From Candidatus Kapaibacterium sp. (GTDB lineage Bacteria; Bacteroidota; Ignavibacteria; Kapaibacteriales; NICIL-2), in the NCBI GenBank assembly GCA_025055755.1, contig JANWWF010000001.1, positions 152,915-216,914 of the forward strand: 64,000 nt of DNA, in the 5' to 3' direction. Every line of letters begins with the position of its first letter. Position 1 is the stretch's first letter. The notes below the pieces were generated by a model. That model did not search any database. It had not been told where the DNA came from and saw only the letters and a program-made list of their open reading frames with translations. Made by a program: the position numbers and the translations under genes. Of this stretch, positions 53,734-62,665 are shown one piece after another.

Positions 53734-55038
53734 TCACCTATCGAGAATAGCACCACGAGTAAGTAACTGGTCTCGGCGTGGTTTAGTTTCAGCAAACCAC
53801 TGAAACTCACGCAAATATCGTTCCTCTGGTCGAAGAAGATGCTCTGGAACATACTCACTTTGAACATTCCCATACCAGCTTGTGCGCTGTATTTGACCAT
53901 TGCTGAGCGTAATCGCAATGCTATCACTTGCAACCCGAGTTATACCATCAGGTTCCCCCGTATCACTTCGATTCAGGTAAAGCGTTTTGACGTTACCCGA
54001 CCCAAAAACATAGCGCAGCGTATCGCCCTCAAAACGGAGCAGAATGCGCTCTGCGACTAACTGGTGGGGAGCGGTACTCATGCTATCTTCTATGATACCG
54101 AGCGTTGCATTTCCAATTGCAATAAGCTGTTGTAGCCGACGCTGAACCAACTGAGCGTAGATCACTGAACCAGTGAGTTGCGAAGAATCAGCCCATACTA
54201 CAGGTGCATGGTAAAGCGAAATAGCGTTTTCCCCTTGCATCACTAAACTGTCCCCACATCCAGATAATGCCCCACGGAGAAAACGAACTTTCCCCCATGC
54301 AACCAACAGCCGACCATGCAGGGAACTATCAGCTAACGCAAAGCACTGTGAACGGAGAAAAAGTGTATCACCCTCCACTGTATCAGCCTGTATAAGTGTG
54401 CTATTACCACAGACGCGCGCATACCGATGCACAACATCCTGATAAGCAGAATCACCGCTTACTGCCATCTTTTCAGCAGTGAAAGTAATACTCACGTTAC
54501 CCCACGCAAGCCGCTCTTGCGTTTCGCGGTAGTAAGCCAGGCTATCAGCAAGTACTACTGTGCCACTATCTACAGCACGGACGCGATCATAAAAGATGGC
54601 TTTCTTTGTATCAAAAAAGTACTCTCCATGTGGAGCATACAAAGCACTTGCTCCATCTTCGATGATGACATTCCCTATTCCTTTGGCACGGCGCTGAAGC
54701 GAAAGATACTCCCCACGGTCCATACGCATCCGGAGAGTCCCTTGTGTTATGATAACACTGCCGCTAAGCTCTGCTCGTCCTGTTGTGAGTTCCTGACGTG
54801 CTTTCATACAGCTAATTATGACGTCACCATGCATAAGCTGCACGTTGCCCTGCAATTCCCTGGTTGGTCCTCGATCAGTTTCATAGCCGATCATTTGATC
54901 AGCATGCCGTATGACAAGGGGTGGATTATTCGTATTTTGTAATTGAGCAAACGATAGCTGCACAGTATAGAGAAGCATGCATACTATTACTTGCAGAATT
55001 TCTGACCACACTTGGTAAGGTGCACAATCGTTTCGCAT
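53734..55038 (-). CDS. OstA-like (LptA/LptD N-terminal type) periplasmic protein
   Basis: A 434-aa exported protein with signal peptide (ILQVIVCMLLYTVQLSFAQ) and OstA-type repeats: IRHADQMIGYETDRGPTRELQGNVQLMHGDVIISC, AELSGSVIITQGTLRMRMDRGEY, RLAWGNVSITFTAEKMAVSGDSAY. This beta-jellyroll lines the periplasmic LPS bridge (LptA) or the N-terminus of LptD. Bacteroidota carry long free-standing OstA-like proteins like this one, and a role in LPS transport is inferred. The start is uncertain: the ATG at 55038 overlaps the hflX ATG on the other strand; in-frame starts at 55065 and 54978 exist. Confidence 0.8.
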   Translation of the reverse strand: MRNDCAPYQVWSEILQVIVCMLLYTVQLSFAQLQNTNNPPLVIRHADQMIGYETDRGPTRELQGNVQLMHGDVIISCMKARQELTTGRAELSGSVIITQGTLRMRMDRGEYLSLQRRAKGIGNVIIEDGASALYAPHGEYFFDTKKAIFYDRVRAVDSGTVVLADSLAYYRETQERLAWGNVSITFTAEKMAVSGDSAYQDVVHRYARVCGNSTLIQADTVEGDTLFLRSQCFALADSSLHGRLLVAWGKVRFLRGALSGCGDSLVMQGENAISLYHAPVVWADSSQLTGSVIYAQLVQRRLQQLIAIGNATLGIIEDSMSTAPHQLVAERILLRFEGDTLRYVFGSGNVKTLYLNRSDTGEPDGITRVASDSIAITLSNGQIQRTSWYGNVQSEYVPEHLLRPEERYLREFQWFAETKPRRDQLLTRGAILDR

Positions 55039-56362
55039 GCGGACACTACTTAGTTTGACAGGCACAGAGCACTCGGCAACAACAAATCACGAAAGCGGTA
55101 TTGCGGTCGCTGTACTTCACAAAGGTACTGACCGTACAACGGTTGATGAATATCTTGACGAAATAGAGCAACTGTGCTTAACGGCGGGGGCAAATATTGT
55201 TCTCCGTGTTGTCCAGGAGCGTGAACGTTTAGATCCAGCAACGTTCATAGGGAAAGGAAAAGTTGCTGAACTCCAGCAGCTTGTGTCTCAATATGGGGTG
55301 CACTTTGTCATCTTCGATGACAGTCTCTCTCCAGTACAGGTACGTAACCTCCAACAAGCGTTGGGGGTAAAAATCCTCGATCGCTCGATGCTGATTCTCG
55401 ACATCTTCGCAAAGCATGCTCGCACAATTGAAGCAAAAACCCAAGTTGAACTTGCCCAACTGCAATACCTCTACCCTCGCTTAACTCGCCTTTGGACTCA
55501 CCTTTCACGCCAGTACGGTGGCATAGGAACAAAAGGACCTGGAGAAACACAAATCGAAACAGACCGTCGGCTTATCAAAGAGCGCATTGCACATCTCCAG
55601 CGCCGATTGAAAGACATCGAGAGTCATCGAGCTCTCCAGCGAAAAGAACGACAGGACCTCTTTCGGTTTGCACTAGTTGGGTACACAAATGCCGGAAAAT
55701 CTACTCTTTTCAACCTCATCACAGGAGCCCATGTAATCACGGAGAATAAGCTCTTTGCAACACTTGATACAACGGTGCGACGCTTTACTCTTCCTTCTGG
55801 AATCGAAGCACTTTTGTCCGATACCGTAGGTTTTATTCGCAAACTCCCTGCACACTTAGTCGCATCTTTCCATAGCACCCTTGCAGAGGCAGCAGAATCA
55901 GATGTTCTCATTCATGTCGCAGACGCAGCCCACCCAGCCCTTGATCGCCATATCGAGACGGTAGAAGAAACATTAGTCAAACTAAGCATCGAACATAAAC
56001 CACAGCTATTAGTGCTCAACAAAATCGATCAAGTCCGCGATCCGGAACTGCGTTTCTCCCTCCGCAAGCGATACCCCATGGGGCTGTTTCTTTCTGCTCA
56101 AACAGGGTATAACGTCCATACCTTACTTCGTACAATGGAACAGCTGTTTCGACAGCAGTGTGTACGACTTCGGGTGCATCTGCCCTACAGTGCTATGGCA
56201 ACTTTATCTTATCTCTACACAAATACAATTGTTGAGCATCGAAGCGATAGTGATGAAGGAATTACTCTTGAGCTTATCATTCCGCAGCATTTATCGAGCA
56301 CGGTAACTGCTGCGGTTGAGCCATGTGGTAAAATCATTCACTCGACGGTAGGTGCCGCATGA
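55037..56362 (+). CDS. hflX: GTPase HflX
   Basis: A 441-aa ribosome-associated GTPase that splits stalled or heat-damaged ribosomes. The HflX N-terminal domain has RERLDPATFIGKGKVAELQ and VIFDDSLSPVQVRNLQQALGVKILDRSMLILDIFAKHA; a glycine-rich linker RQYGGIGTKGPGETQIETDRR follows. The G domain has ALVGYTNAGKSTLFN (G1), LSDTVGFIRKLP (G3) and VLNKIDQV (G4). Start and length match the family. Its start codon lies within GCATGC shared with the ostA-like start, and its stop overlaps the ATG of a small membrane-protein gene. Confidence 0.95.
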   Translation: MRTLLSLTGTEHSATTNHESGIAVAVLHKGTDRTTVDEYLDEIEQLCLTAGANIVLRVVQERERLDPATFIGKGKVAELQQLVSQYGVHFVIFDDSLSPVQVRNLQQALGVKILDRSMLILDIFAKHARTIEAKTQVELAQLQYLYPRLTRLWTHLSRQYGGIGTKGPGETQIETDRRLIKERIAHLQRRLKDIESHRALQRKERQDLFRFALVGYTNAGKSTLFNLITGAHVITENKLFATLDTTVRRFTLPSGIEALLSDTVGFIRKLPAHLVASFHSTLAEAAESDVLIHVADAAHPALDRHIETVEETLVKLSIEHKPQLLVLNKIDQVRDPELRFSLRKRYPMGLFLSAQTGYNVHTLLRTMEQLFRQQCVRLRVHLPYSAMATLSYLYTNTIVEHRSDSDEGITLELIIPQHLSSTVTAAVEPCGKIIHSTVGAA

Positions 56363-56526
56363 AAACACTTGTCATCTTTACCCTGCTTGCGACAGGGGTC
56401 TTTCTTACAACGATCGCACTTGTAGTCATAGGACAGGAAATCAGCGTACTCCTCAGCATCGTCCTGTTTGCGCTATTAGCCTATGGTAGTGTGCGATTTG
56501 GATTAGGAAGACTGACCCGTTTATGA
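56359..56526 (+). CDS. Small two-helix membrane protein downstream of hflX
   Basis: A 55-aa ORF starting at an ATG that overlaps the hflX TGA (ATGA). The product has two hydrophobic segments, about residues 3-24 (TLVIFTLLATGVFLTTIALVV) and 28-44 (ISVLLSIVLFALLAYGS), and a basic C-terminus (RFGLGRLTRL), consistent with a hairpin in the inner membrane with positive-inside ends. The coupled start and coherent amphipathic design support coding. No family recognised. Its 3' end overlaps the convergent UspA gene by 6 bp. Confidence 0.65.
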   Translation: MKTLVIFTLLATGVFLTTIALVVIGQEISVLLSIVLFALLAYGSVRFGLGRLTRL

Positions 56527-56979
56527 CTGTCCACTGCCAGCGCGAACAACAAACACAGGACAAGGAGCACGGCGAACAACCCTCTCTGTCGTGCTCCCTA
56601 AAATCAAATGGCTAAACCCGCGACGCCCATGTGTTGCAATGCAAATGAGGGAGATTGCGTTCTGCTGTGCGTACTCGATGATTGCTTCAGATGCTCGCCC
56701 CTCTCGAATCGTTGTCACGACACGAAATCCTTCCTGTTGTCGTTGCTGAGCTAGCTGCGAGAGTCGCTCCTGAGCACTCTCTCGGAGATCCTTGAGGACA
56801 TCAAAATAAATGCTTTGTTCTACGCCGTTGATGGTTGCAAAAGTATCTATTGGTTCGATTGCGTAGAGATAGTGTAATTCCGAGTGGAACTGCTTTGCCA
56901 GCGCAACTCCGTAGTGTTCTGCATGTTGTGCGCATTCAGAAAAATCTGTTGGAATAAGAATGGAGCGAAACTCAAGCAT
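56521..56979 (-). CDS. Universal stress protein (UspA family)
   Basis: A 152-aa single-domain Usp. It begins MLEFRSILIPTDFSECAQHAE, with the usual ILIPTDFS opening, and ends in ISLICIATHGRRGFSHLILGSTTERVVRRAPCPVFVVR, where the GxxGxxxxxxGS(T) ATP-binding pattern is intact. Cytoplasmic Usp proteins act in stress survival, often by binding ATP. The frame is open upstream to 57204 through the tRNA gene, so that extension is not coding. The ATG at 56979 with AAGGATAA upstream is the start. The gene is monocistronic after the tRNA terminator. Confidence 0.93.
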   Translation of the reverse strand: MLEFRSILIPTDFSECAQHAEHYGVALAKQFHSELHYLYAIEPIDTFATINGVEQSIYFDVLKDLRESAQERLSQLAQQRQQEGFRVVTTIREGRASEAIIEYAQQNAISLICIATHGRRGFSHLILGSTTERVVRRAPCPVFVVRAGSGQS

Positions 56980-57029
56980 GGAAGTTATCCTTTGGTGTGG
57001 AATCCTTCCGCAAATTACACTATCTGCTC

Positions 57030-57078
57030 TAAAAACAAAATGCCCGACAGTCTGGGGGGAAAGGTGACTGCCGGACAT
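57030..57078 (-). terminator. Rho-independent terminator after tRNA-Gly
   Basis: On the minus strand a 13-bp stem (arms 57066-57078 and 57040-57052, with two G-U pairs; ATGTCCGGCAGTC with GACTGTCGGGCAT) is followed by TTTGTTTTTAG. It lies about 40 bp beyond the tRNA 3' end. The last T-rich bases may double as the upstream element of the uspA promoter. Confidence 0.92.
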
Positions 57079-57116
57079 GCAGCATAAGGGAGGCAAAACT
57101 GAGGTGGAAACCTCGA

Positions 57117-57188
57117 GCGGGAAACGGGACTCGAACCCGCGACCCCAACCTTGGCAAGGTTGTGCTCTACCAACTGAGCTATTCCCGC
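57117..57188 (-). tRNA. tRNA-Gly (anticodon GCC)
   Basis: A 72-nt cloverleaf on the minus strand: acceptor GCGGGAA/TTCCCGC, D-arm GCTC-AGTTGGTA-GAGC, anticodon stem CAACC/GGTTG with loop TTGCCAA, and T-arm GCGGG-TTCGAGT-CCCGT. The anticodon GCC reads glycine GGC/GGU. CCA is not encoded. It has a near-consensus promoter and its own terminator, so it forms a single-tRNA transcription unit embedded downstream of lipB. Confidence 0.98.
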
Positions 57189-57206
57189 CTCCAAAAGGAT
57201 GCACCG

Positions 57207-57237
57207 CAAAAATACATCGTTGCTATGGCTTCTGCAA
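57207..57237 (-). promoter_or_regulatory. Bacteroidota-type promoter for tRNA-Gly
   Basis: On the minus strand TTG, a 20-bp spacer and TATTTTTG (plus-strand 57207-57214) fit the consensus. The element ends 19 bp before the tRNA 5' end and lies over the last codons of lipB. Confidence 0.7.
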
Positions 57238-57873
57238 GTGCCCTCGACCAAACACTACCTTAAACACATCCGCAACAACAGATGCAACTTCCGAGACTGC
57301 AACCGCTGTGCCAAGCTCACGCTCCATTGACGTAACCTCGCGATCTGGTATGCCGCATGGAATTATACAATCAAATTGCTGTAAGTCATTTGCAACATTG
57401 AGGGCAAAGCCATGCGAGGTAACCCAGCGAGAACAGCGAATCCCAATTGCGCAGATTTTCCGCTGACCTTCCACCCAAACCCCCGTCAAGCCTGGTACCT
57501 GTCCTGCTACTATCCCCCAATGCTTGAGTGCATCAATAATGCACTGCTCGATAGTACGAACAAACCAGTGTAAATCTGCACGAAACTGCATCAGGTCGAA
57601 AATCGGATATCCAACCAGCTGGCCCGGATTGTGAAGAGTTACATCTCCACCTCGATCAGTTTCAACAAGATCTATTCCACGCTGTGCGAGTTCTTCCGGA
57701 GAGCAAAGCACATGCCGGAATGTTCCTGCGCGCCCTACTGTTATCACTGCTGGATGCTCACAGAGCACCAGCGTACTTTGCCGCACCCCCTGCTGTATAT
57801 GGCGGACGTACTCTCGCTGTCTCTCCCAGGCAGCTCGATACTCAATAAGCCCCCAGTTTTCTACGACAATCAT
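57223..57873 (-). CDS. lipB: Lipoyl(octanoyl) transferase LipB
   Basis: A 216-aa enzyme that moves octanoyl groups from acyl-carrier protein to lipoyl domains, such as that of the E2 encoded at 1-368. Conserved blocks are VLCEHPAVITVGRAG, ETDRGGDVTLHNPGQLVGYP, the catalytic-lysine region EGQRKICAIGIRCSRWVTSHGFALNV and the catalytic Cys in IIPCGIPDREVTSM. Length is normal. The ATG overlaps the uvrA stop as ATGA. Confidence 0.94.
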   Translation of the reverse strand: MIVVENWGLIEYRAAWERQREYVRHIQQGVRQSTLVLCEHPAVITVGRAGTFRHVLCSPEELAQRGIDLVETDRGGDVTLHNPGQLVGYPIFDLMQFRADLHWFVRTIEQCIIDALKHWGIVAGQVPGLTGVWVEGQRKICAIGIRCSRWVTSHGFALNVANDLQQFDCIIPCGIPDREVTSMERELGTAVAVSEVASVVADVFKVVFGRGHLQKP

Positions 57874-60677
57874 CGCTTTTTACGTGTCTGTGATGACTTT
57901 CCATGAGCAGATGCAAAAAATTCCTGCAGAGCTTTTCCTGTCCAGGATTCTTCACACATCGCAATGTCTTCTGGAGTCCCTACACAAACCACCTGTCCCC
58001 CCTCCTCACCGGCACCAGGTCCAAGATCAATAATCCAATCGGCTGCAGCGATTACATGGAGATTGTGTTCAATAACGACAACACTTTGTCCTCGTTCGAT
58101 TAGGCGTTCAAAACATCGGAGTAGAACTGCAATATCATGCAAATGCAGCCCAGTGGTAGGTTCATCAAATAGGTACAGTACATGTCCACTTGCGGCAGCA
58201 TCAAGATATGCCGCTAATTTCAATCGTTGTGCTTCTCCTCCGCTGAGCGTAAGGCTGGACTGCCCAAGCTTTAGGTAGCCCAATCCCACGTCTTGCAGCG
58301 TCTTAAGACGTTGGAGAACTTTCCGTTTCCCCTTGAAAAATGCTGCTGCTTCATCTATGGTCATATTCAGCACATCCACAATGGATTTTCCATTGTAGAG
58401 AATCGAACGGGCGTCTTGTTTGTACCGCGTACCGCCACATGCTTCGCATGGTACCTCGATATCAGGAAGAAATTGCATCTCCACCAGAACACTGCCAGCA
58501 CCTTCGCATACTTCACACCGACCGCCCGGAACATTGAAGGAAAAATGACTACTGGTCCACCCTCGTTCCCGTGCCGCAGGAGTTTCTGCAAACACTTCTC
58601 GAATTGCATCGAATGCCTTCGTATATGTTGCGGGGGTCGAGCGCGATGAACGTCCTACCGGACTTTGATCGACTAGCTCGATATCGGTAATGAACTCAAG
58701 TCCACGGATTTCGTCGCAACGCCCTGCTGGAAGCGCAGTTCCTCCAAAATGACGTTTGGCATTTGCATAGAGAACTTGTTCAATAAGTGTGCTCTTGCCA
58801 GAGCCACTTACTCCTGTGACAACAACGAAGCGATGGAGAGGAATATCCACCTGCTCGATACGCAGATTATTCTCCCGTGCTCCAACGATGGTGATCATCT
58901 GTTGACTATCCCCTGTCCGTCGGCGAGGCAACTCAATTTTCTTCCGACCAGCTAAATAGGCACCTGTTAGTGATTCCGGATGCTGCATGATCTCGGCAGG
59001 CGTCCCTGCCGCAACAACACGCCCGCCATTTTCTCCTGCACCTGGTCCCATATCCACGACGTAATCGGCACAACGAATAATGTCGGGATCATGCTCGACG
59101 ACTACAACAGTGTTACCGACACTACGCAATGTATGGAGCATGCGAATCAACCGCTGTGTATCACGCCAGTGAAGACCAATACTTGGTTCATCCAGCACAT
59201 ACAGTGTTCCCACTAACGTTGAGCCAAGCGAAGTAGCAATACTTAGCCGTTGTGCCTCACCGCCACTAAGGGTGTGAGAAAGACGATCGAGCGTCAGGTA
59301 CTCGACTCCAATATCGCAGAGCAAGCGGAGTCTCCACCGTATCTCACGAAGTACATGCTCGACAATTGCTATCTCATGCTGGGGAAGCTCCAATTGCTCG
59401 AAAAATGAATGTGCTTGCTCGATTGTCATGCGGAGTAATGAAGGGAGGTTTATCCCTCCTACATAGACCTGCCGTGCTGAGCGGCGCAATCGCGATCCAT
59501 TACATGAAGGACAGCGCGTGTAGCCTCGGTAACGTGCTAACATGATGCGATTCTGCACTTTGTAGGCATGGTCCTCCAAGTACTTGAAGTAGCCATTTAT
59601 GCCAAAGAATGTCTCATCCCCCTCCCACAGCCAACGGTATTGCTCAGCGCTCAACTTCGCAACAGGAACGTCGATGGGAATTCCTTTCTTTTTTGCAGCC
59701 GCAAGCATTTCTGCTTGCACTGGATAATTCCGAAACGGATGGATTGCCCCCATAGCCAGTGAGCGAGAGCGATCCGGTATGACCAAGTCCTCATCAATAC
59801 CAATTGTCCTACCGAACCCCTCACAGGTTGGACATGCACCGTACGGGCTGTTGAAGGAAAAAAGACGCGGTGTTGGCTCCTGATAGCGGATACCACAGTG
59901 GCTGCATTCGTATTGGGGCGAAAAAAAGTATGTTTCTTCTTTTGCCATCCGCCGGACAACAACCCTTCGCCCCAGCCGAAATGCGGTTTCTACTGCCTCA
60001 GTTAAGCGCATAAGGGTATCACTCTCTTCAGGCTGGAGAGTTACTCTATCCACAATGACTACCCGCTGGCTCTCTTCAGGAATTGATTCGTTCTCACCTA
60101 TCGTGTAAACCTCCCATGTCCGGAGATCTGCAACACGAATGAATCCTGCCGCAGTTATTGCCTGAATGTCCGAAAGATCCGACGATGGCACAAATCCAAT
60201 CATGATCCGTTCCCCTGGATTCCACTGCAGAATATCTGCAACAACTTGCTGCGGAGTATCTCTGCGAACAAGACGCTGGCACTGATGGCAAATCGTTTTT
60301 CCTACATGTCCAAACAGGAGACGGAAATAATCGTAAACCTCCGTTGCAGTGGCGACAATTGAGCGCGGATTGCGTGCCAATGGTTTTTGCTCGAGCGCTA
60401 TTGCAGGGGGCAAGCCGCTTATTCGTTCGACGTTTGGCCTACCTTTCCGCTCAAGAAACTGACGAGCATAAGCTGAAAGAGACTCAACAAATCGGCGTTG
60501 TCCTTCTGCATACAGCGTATCAAAGGCCAAAGAAGACTTCCCCGACCCACTGACCCCTGTAATAACAGTCAAGCGATTATGCGGGATGCGAACGCTCACG
60601 TCCTTCAAATTGTTGACGTTTGCCCGCACAACCTCAATTGCGGTAGTAGTAGCGCGTTTTGTCTTTGTCTTAACCAT
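57870..60677 (-). CDS. uvrA: Excinuclease ABC subunit A
   Basis: A 935-aa DNA damage-recognition ATPase of nucleotide excision repair. It has two ABC ATPase modules with Walker A GVSGSGKSSLAFDTLYAEGQRR and GVSGSGKSTLIEQVLYANA, and signatures LSGGEAQRL near residues 480 and 820. Zinc modules are YECSHCG...CPTCEGFG and CEVCEGAG...CEACGGTRY. The frame opens at 60746 inside the btuB-like gene's end, but MVKTKTKRATTTAIEVV at 60677 fits family N-termini. A TAGTTTTG at 60704-60711 on this strand could give it its own promoter; read-through from the B12 operon is also possible. Confidence 0.96.
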   Translation of the reverse strand: MVKTKTKRATTTAIEVVRANVNNLKDVSVRIPHNRLTVITGVSGSGKSSLAFDTLYAEGQRRFVESLSAYARQFLERKGRPNVERISGLPPAIALEQKPLARNPRSIVATATEVYDYFRLLFGHVGKTICHQCQRLVRRDTPQQVVADILQWNPGERIMIGFVPSSDLSDIQAITAAGFIRVADLRTWEVYTIGENESIPEESQRVVIVDRVTLQPEESDTLMRLTEAVETAFRLGRRVVVRRMAKEETYFFSPQYECSHCGIRYQEPTPRLFSFNSPYGACPTCEGFGRTIGIDEDLVIPDRSRSLAMGAIHPFRNYPVQAEMLAAAKKKGIPIDVPVAKLSAEQYRWLWEGDETFFGINGYFKYLEDHAYKVQNRIMLARYRGYTRCPSCNGSRLRRSARQVYVGGINLPSLLRMTIEQAHSFFEQLELPQHEIAIVEHVLREIRWRLRLLCDIGVEYLTLDRLSHTLSGGEAQRLSIATSLGSTLVGTLYVLDEPSIGLHWRDTQRLIRMLHTLRSVGNTVVVVEHDPDIIRCADYVVDMGPGAGENGGRVVAAGTPAEIMQHPESLTGAYLAGRKKIELPRRRTGDSQQMITIVGARENNLRIEQVDIPLHRFVVVTGVSGSGKSTLIEQVLYANAKRHFGGTALPAGRCDEIRGLEFITDIELVDQSPVGRSSRSTPATYTKAFDAIREVFAETPAARERGWTSSHFSFNVPGGRCEVCEGAGSVLVEMQFLPDIEVPCEACGGTRYKQDARSILYNGKSIVDVLNMTIDEAAAFFKGKRKVLQRLKTLQDVGLGYLKLGQSSLTLSGGEAQRLKLAAYLDAAASGHVLYLFDEPTTGLHLHDIAVLLRCFERLIERGQSVVVIEHNLHVIAAADWIIDLGPGAGEEGGQVVCVGTPEDIAMCEESWTGKALQEFFASAHGKSSQTRKKR

Positions 60678-60708
60678 AGCATCAAAAAGAAACGCTCGAA
60701 CTACAAAA

Positions 60709-62640
60709 CTACCGCTTTGGATTCCACCCCACCAGCAACCGCACACGCCACGCCCGTCCGGGCATCGGAAAGTTTCGAATTATCGCGTAGTGCGCATCGA
60801 ATGCGTTCAGAAGATCGAGCGTTAATGCCCCTTGCAGCCCAGCGTACTCAATCGCGAGACGACATGAGAAGTCCACCGTCATCACTGGATCAAGGGCTGA
60901 CGACGGTGCATTGTCAGTCTGTGAGTACCGCTTACCGATATAGTTTGCGGTAGCAAGCATTTGCAGGTGCCTACCCACTGCATACGTGGTACGCACCATA
61001 CCAAGCAGTGATGGTGTGTAGATTACCTGTTTACCGTATGTAAATGCTGTGGGATCGTCATACGTTACCAGCTGATAGGTTAGCGATGAAACGACCGAGA
61101 GCAACGATTGCTGCCATTGAATGTACAGTTCTGCCCCTCGGGAGAGTACTTTCCCTGCGTTTTGGACCGACCACGTTATTGCGCTCCGCGGCACTGCAAT
61201 GATTTGGTCTCGTATCCACATGGTAAATGCATCAAGATCACAGCGCAGATGCCCTATTTGCAGCATTACTCCTGCGTTAATGTCGTAGGATCGCTCTGGT
61301 CGTACGGCAATGGAGCCAAAATTCTGGTAGTACAGTTCATTGAATGAAGGCGGACGGTAACTTGTTCCCGCACTTAGTCGCACGCCTATCGGGGACTCAG
61401 TAATCCACCGCATTTGTACACTCCCTGTCAGAGCATCAGCAACATCAGAGTAAAGATCAGCACGGAACCCGGACTCAGCTATCAATGCGGAGCTACCGGC
61501 GTCAAGCAACGTTCCCCCGGCTACTATGGCCGCTCCGAACTGCAATCGCTCTGCGAAGGAACCAGCACCGAAACGATACAGATTGCCCCGCAAGGTGTTG
61601 TAATATGCCTCTACTTTTGGCTCGAGGTACCATCCCACCAATTGAATACGCGGCGCTTCGACGACAGCTACAAAATCACGTGCAATGAAACGATCATATG
61701 CACCCTGAGGTCCGCGGAAACGGGCAAGTGAATCACGGTAGAGCTGTTCGAACCATCGCGCTGCTATTCGGAGCCGCCATGGATTAGTATCGTCGCCCGC
61801 GGCGAATGACTCAATTGCAAACAACTCTTGTTCATCAAGTCGGGCTGCTGTCTGCTCGATGGCACCTTGGAGCACTGCTCCAGGTGCACCCCGCTGGCTT
61901 GATCGCAAGATAACCACCAACGAGTTTCCATAGTCGGCAAGTTTCCACTGCCATTGCAATGCAGCATTTAGCAAGAATGCATCCCCATTGCGGCGCTCTA
62001 TGCGCTGCCAAGAACCGAATTGGTTGAAAAGAAAAGGATAGTTCCCTTGAGAGTACACGCCATCGGCAATAACACCGAATTGATGCTGCTGATGGTGGTA
62101 GCCTACATCTACCGTCAATGCCCGCTCCCCGAATGCACCAAGAACGCCTGTCACACTTGCACCCCTGCGCGGCTGCCGACAAGATAATAGCACTGTTCCC
62201 GCCATTGCACCGGCACCCCATAACGTCCCTCGACTACCGCGTTCTACACTGATTTGCTCAATTAATGCTGTGGGGATTTGCCCGATATCCACTAAGCCAT
62301 TTGTTGCAGTATTGAGGCGTACACCGTCGAGAATAATTGCAGTTTGTGTTGCTGTTGCACCGCGGAGGGACACTGTCTTGAGCCCTCCCAAGCCACCATA
62401 ATTCCGAACAAACACACCCGGCAACCCTTGGATTGCATCAGCAACATTGACAACCGGTAGTTGCTCGAGCATTCTCCGCGGTAGCTGGGCAAGCGGCAGT
62501 GCATACATAATCTCATGGAGAAGCGTATCTTCGACTACTACTGGACGAAATACCCGGCGGACAGAATCCTCATGCTGCGCTGTACCGGGGGCAGTCGCAA
62601 TGAGCAACAGCACGAGGACCTGTCCGCTTTTCCATTGCAT
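60709..62640 (-). CDS. btuB: TonB-dependent outer-membrane receptor, BtuB-like
   Basis: A 643-aa receptor with signal peptide (GQVLVLLLIATAPGTAQ), plug domain (LPVVNVADAIQGLPGVFVRNYGGLGGLKTVSLRG, TQTAIILDGVRLN, IEQISVERGSRGTLWGAGAMAGTV) and a 22-strand-type barrel ending in an aromatic-containing strand (WRVRLLVGWNPKR). The size fits the small BtuB class rather than SusC. It follows a cobalamin riboswitch and a BtuG-like lipoprotein gene (25-bp gap), so corrinoid import is the best assignment. TonB, ExbB/D and BtuCDF are not in the window. Confidence 0.85.
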   Translation of the reverse strand: MQWKSGQVLVLLLIATAPGTAQHEDSVRRVFRPVVVEDTLLHEIMYALPLAQLPRRMLEQLPVVNVADAIQGLPGVFVRNYGGLGGLKTVSLRGATATQTAIILDGVRLNTATNGLVDIGQIPTALIEQISVERGSRGTLWGAGAMAGTVLLSCRQPRRGASVTGVLGAFGERALTVDVGYHHQQHQFGVIADGVYSQGNYPFLFNQFGSWQRIERRNGDAFLLNAALQWQWKLADYGNSLVVILRSSQRGAPGAVLQGAIEQTAARLDEQELFAIESFAAGDDTNPWRLRIAARWFEQLYRDSLARFRGPQGAYDRFIARDFVAVVEAPRIQLVGWYLEPKVEAYYNTLRGNLYRFGAGSFAERLQFGAAIVAGGTLLDAGSSALIAESGFRADLYSDVADALTGSVQMRWITESPIGVRLSAGTSYRPPSFNELYYQNFGSIAVRPERSYDINAGVMLQIGHLRCDLDAFTMWIRDQIIAVPRSAITWSVQNAGKVLSRGAELYIQWQQSLLSVVSSLTYQLVTYDDPTAFTYGKQVIYTPSLLGMVRTTYAVGRHLQMLATANYIGKRYSQTDNAPSSALDPVMTVDFSCRLAIEYAGLQGALTLDLLNAFDAHYAIIRNFPMPGRAWRVRLLVGWNPKR

Positions 62641-62665
62641 CGAGCACAGAAAACGATAGCTTCAC

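Noticed and set aside
56980-57204. N-terminal extension of the UspA reading frame through the tRNA gene
   Set aside because: It translates tRNA-Gly and its terminator; the Usp domain begins exactly at the ATG at 56979.
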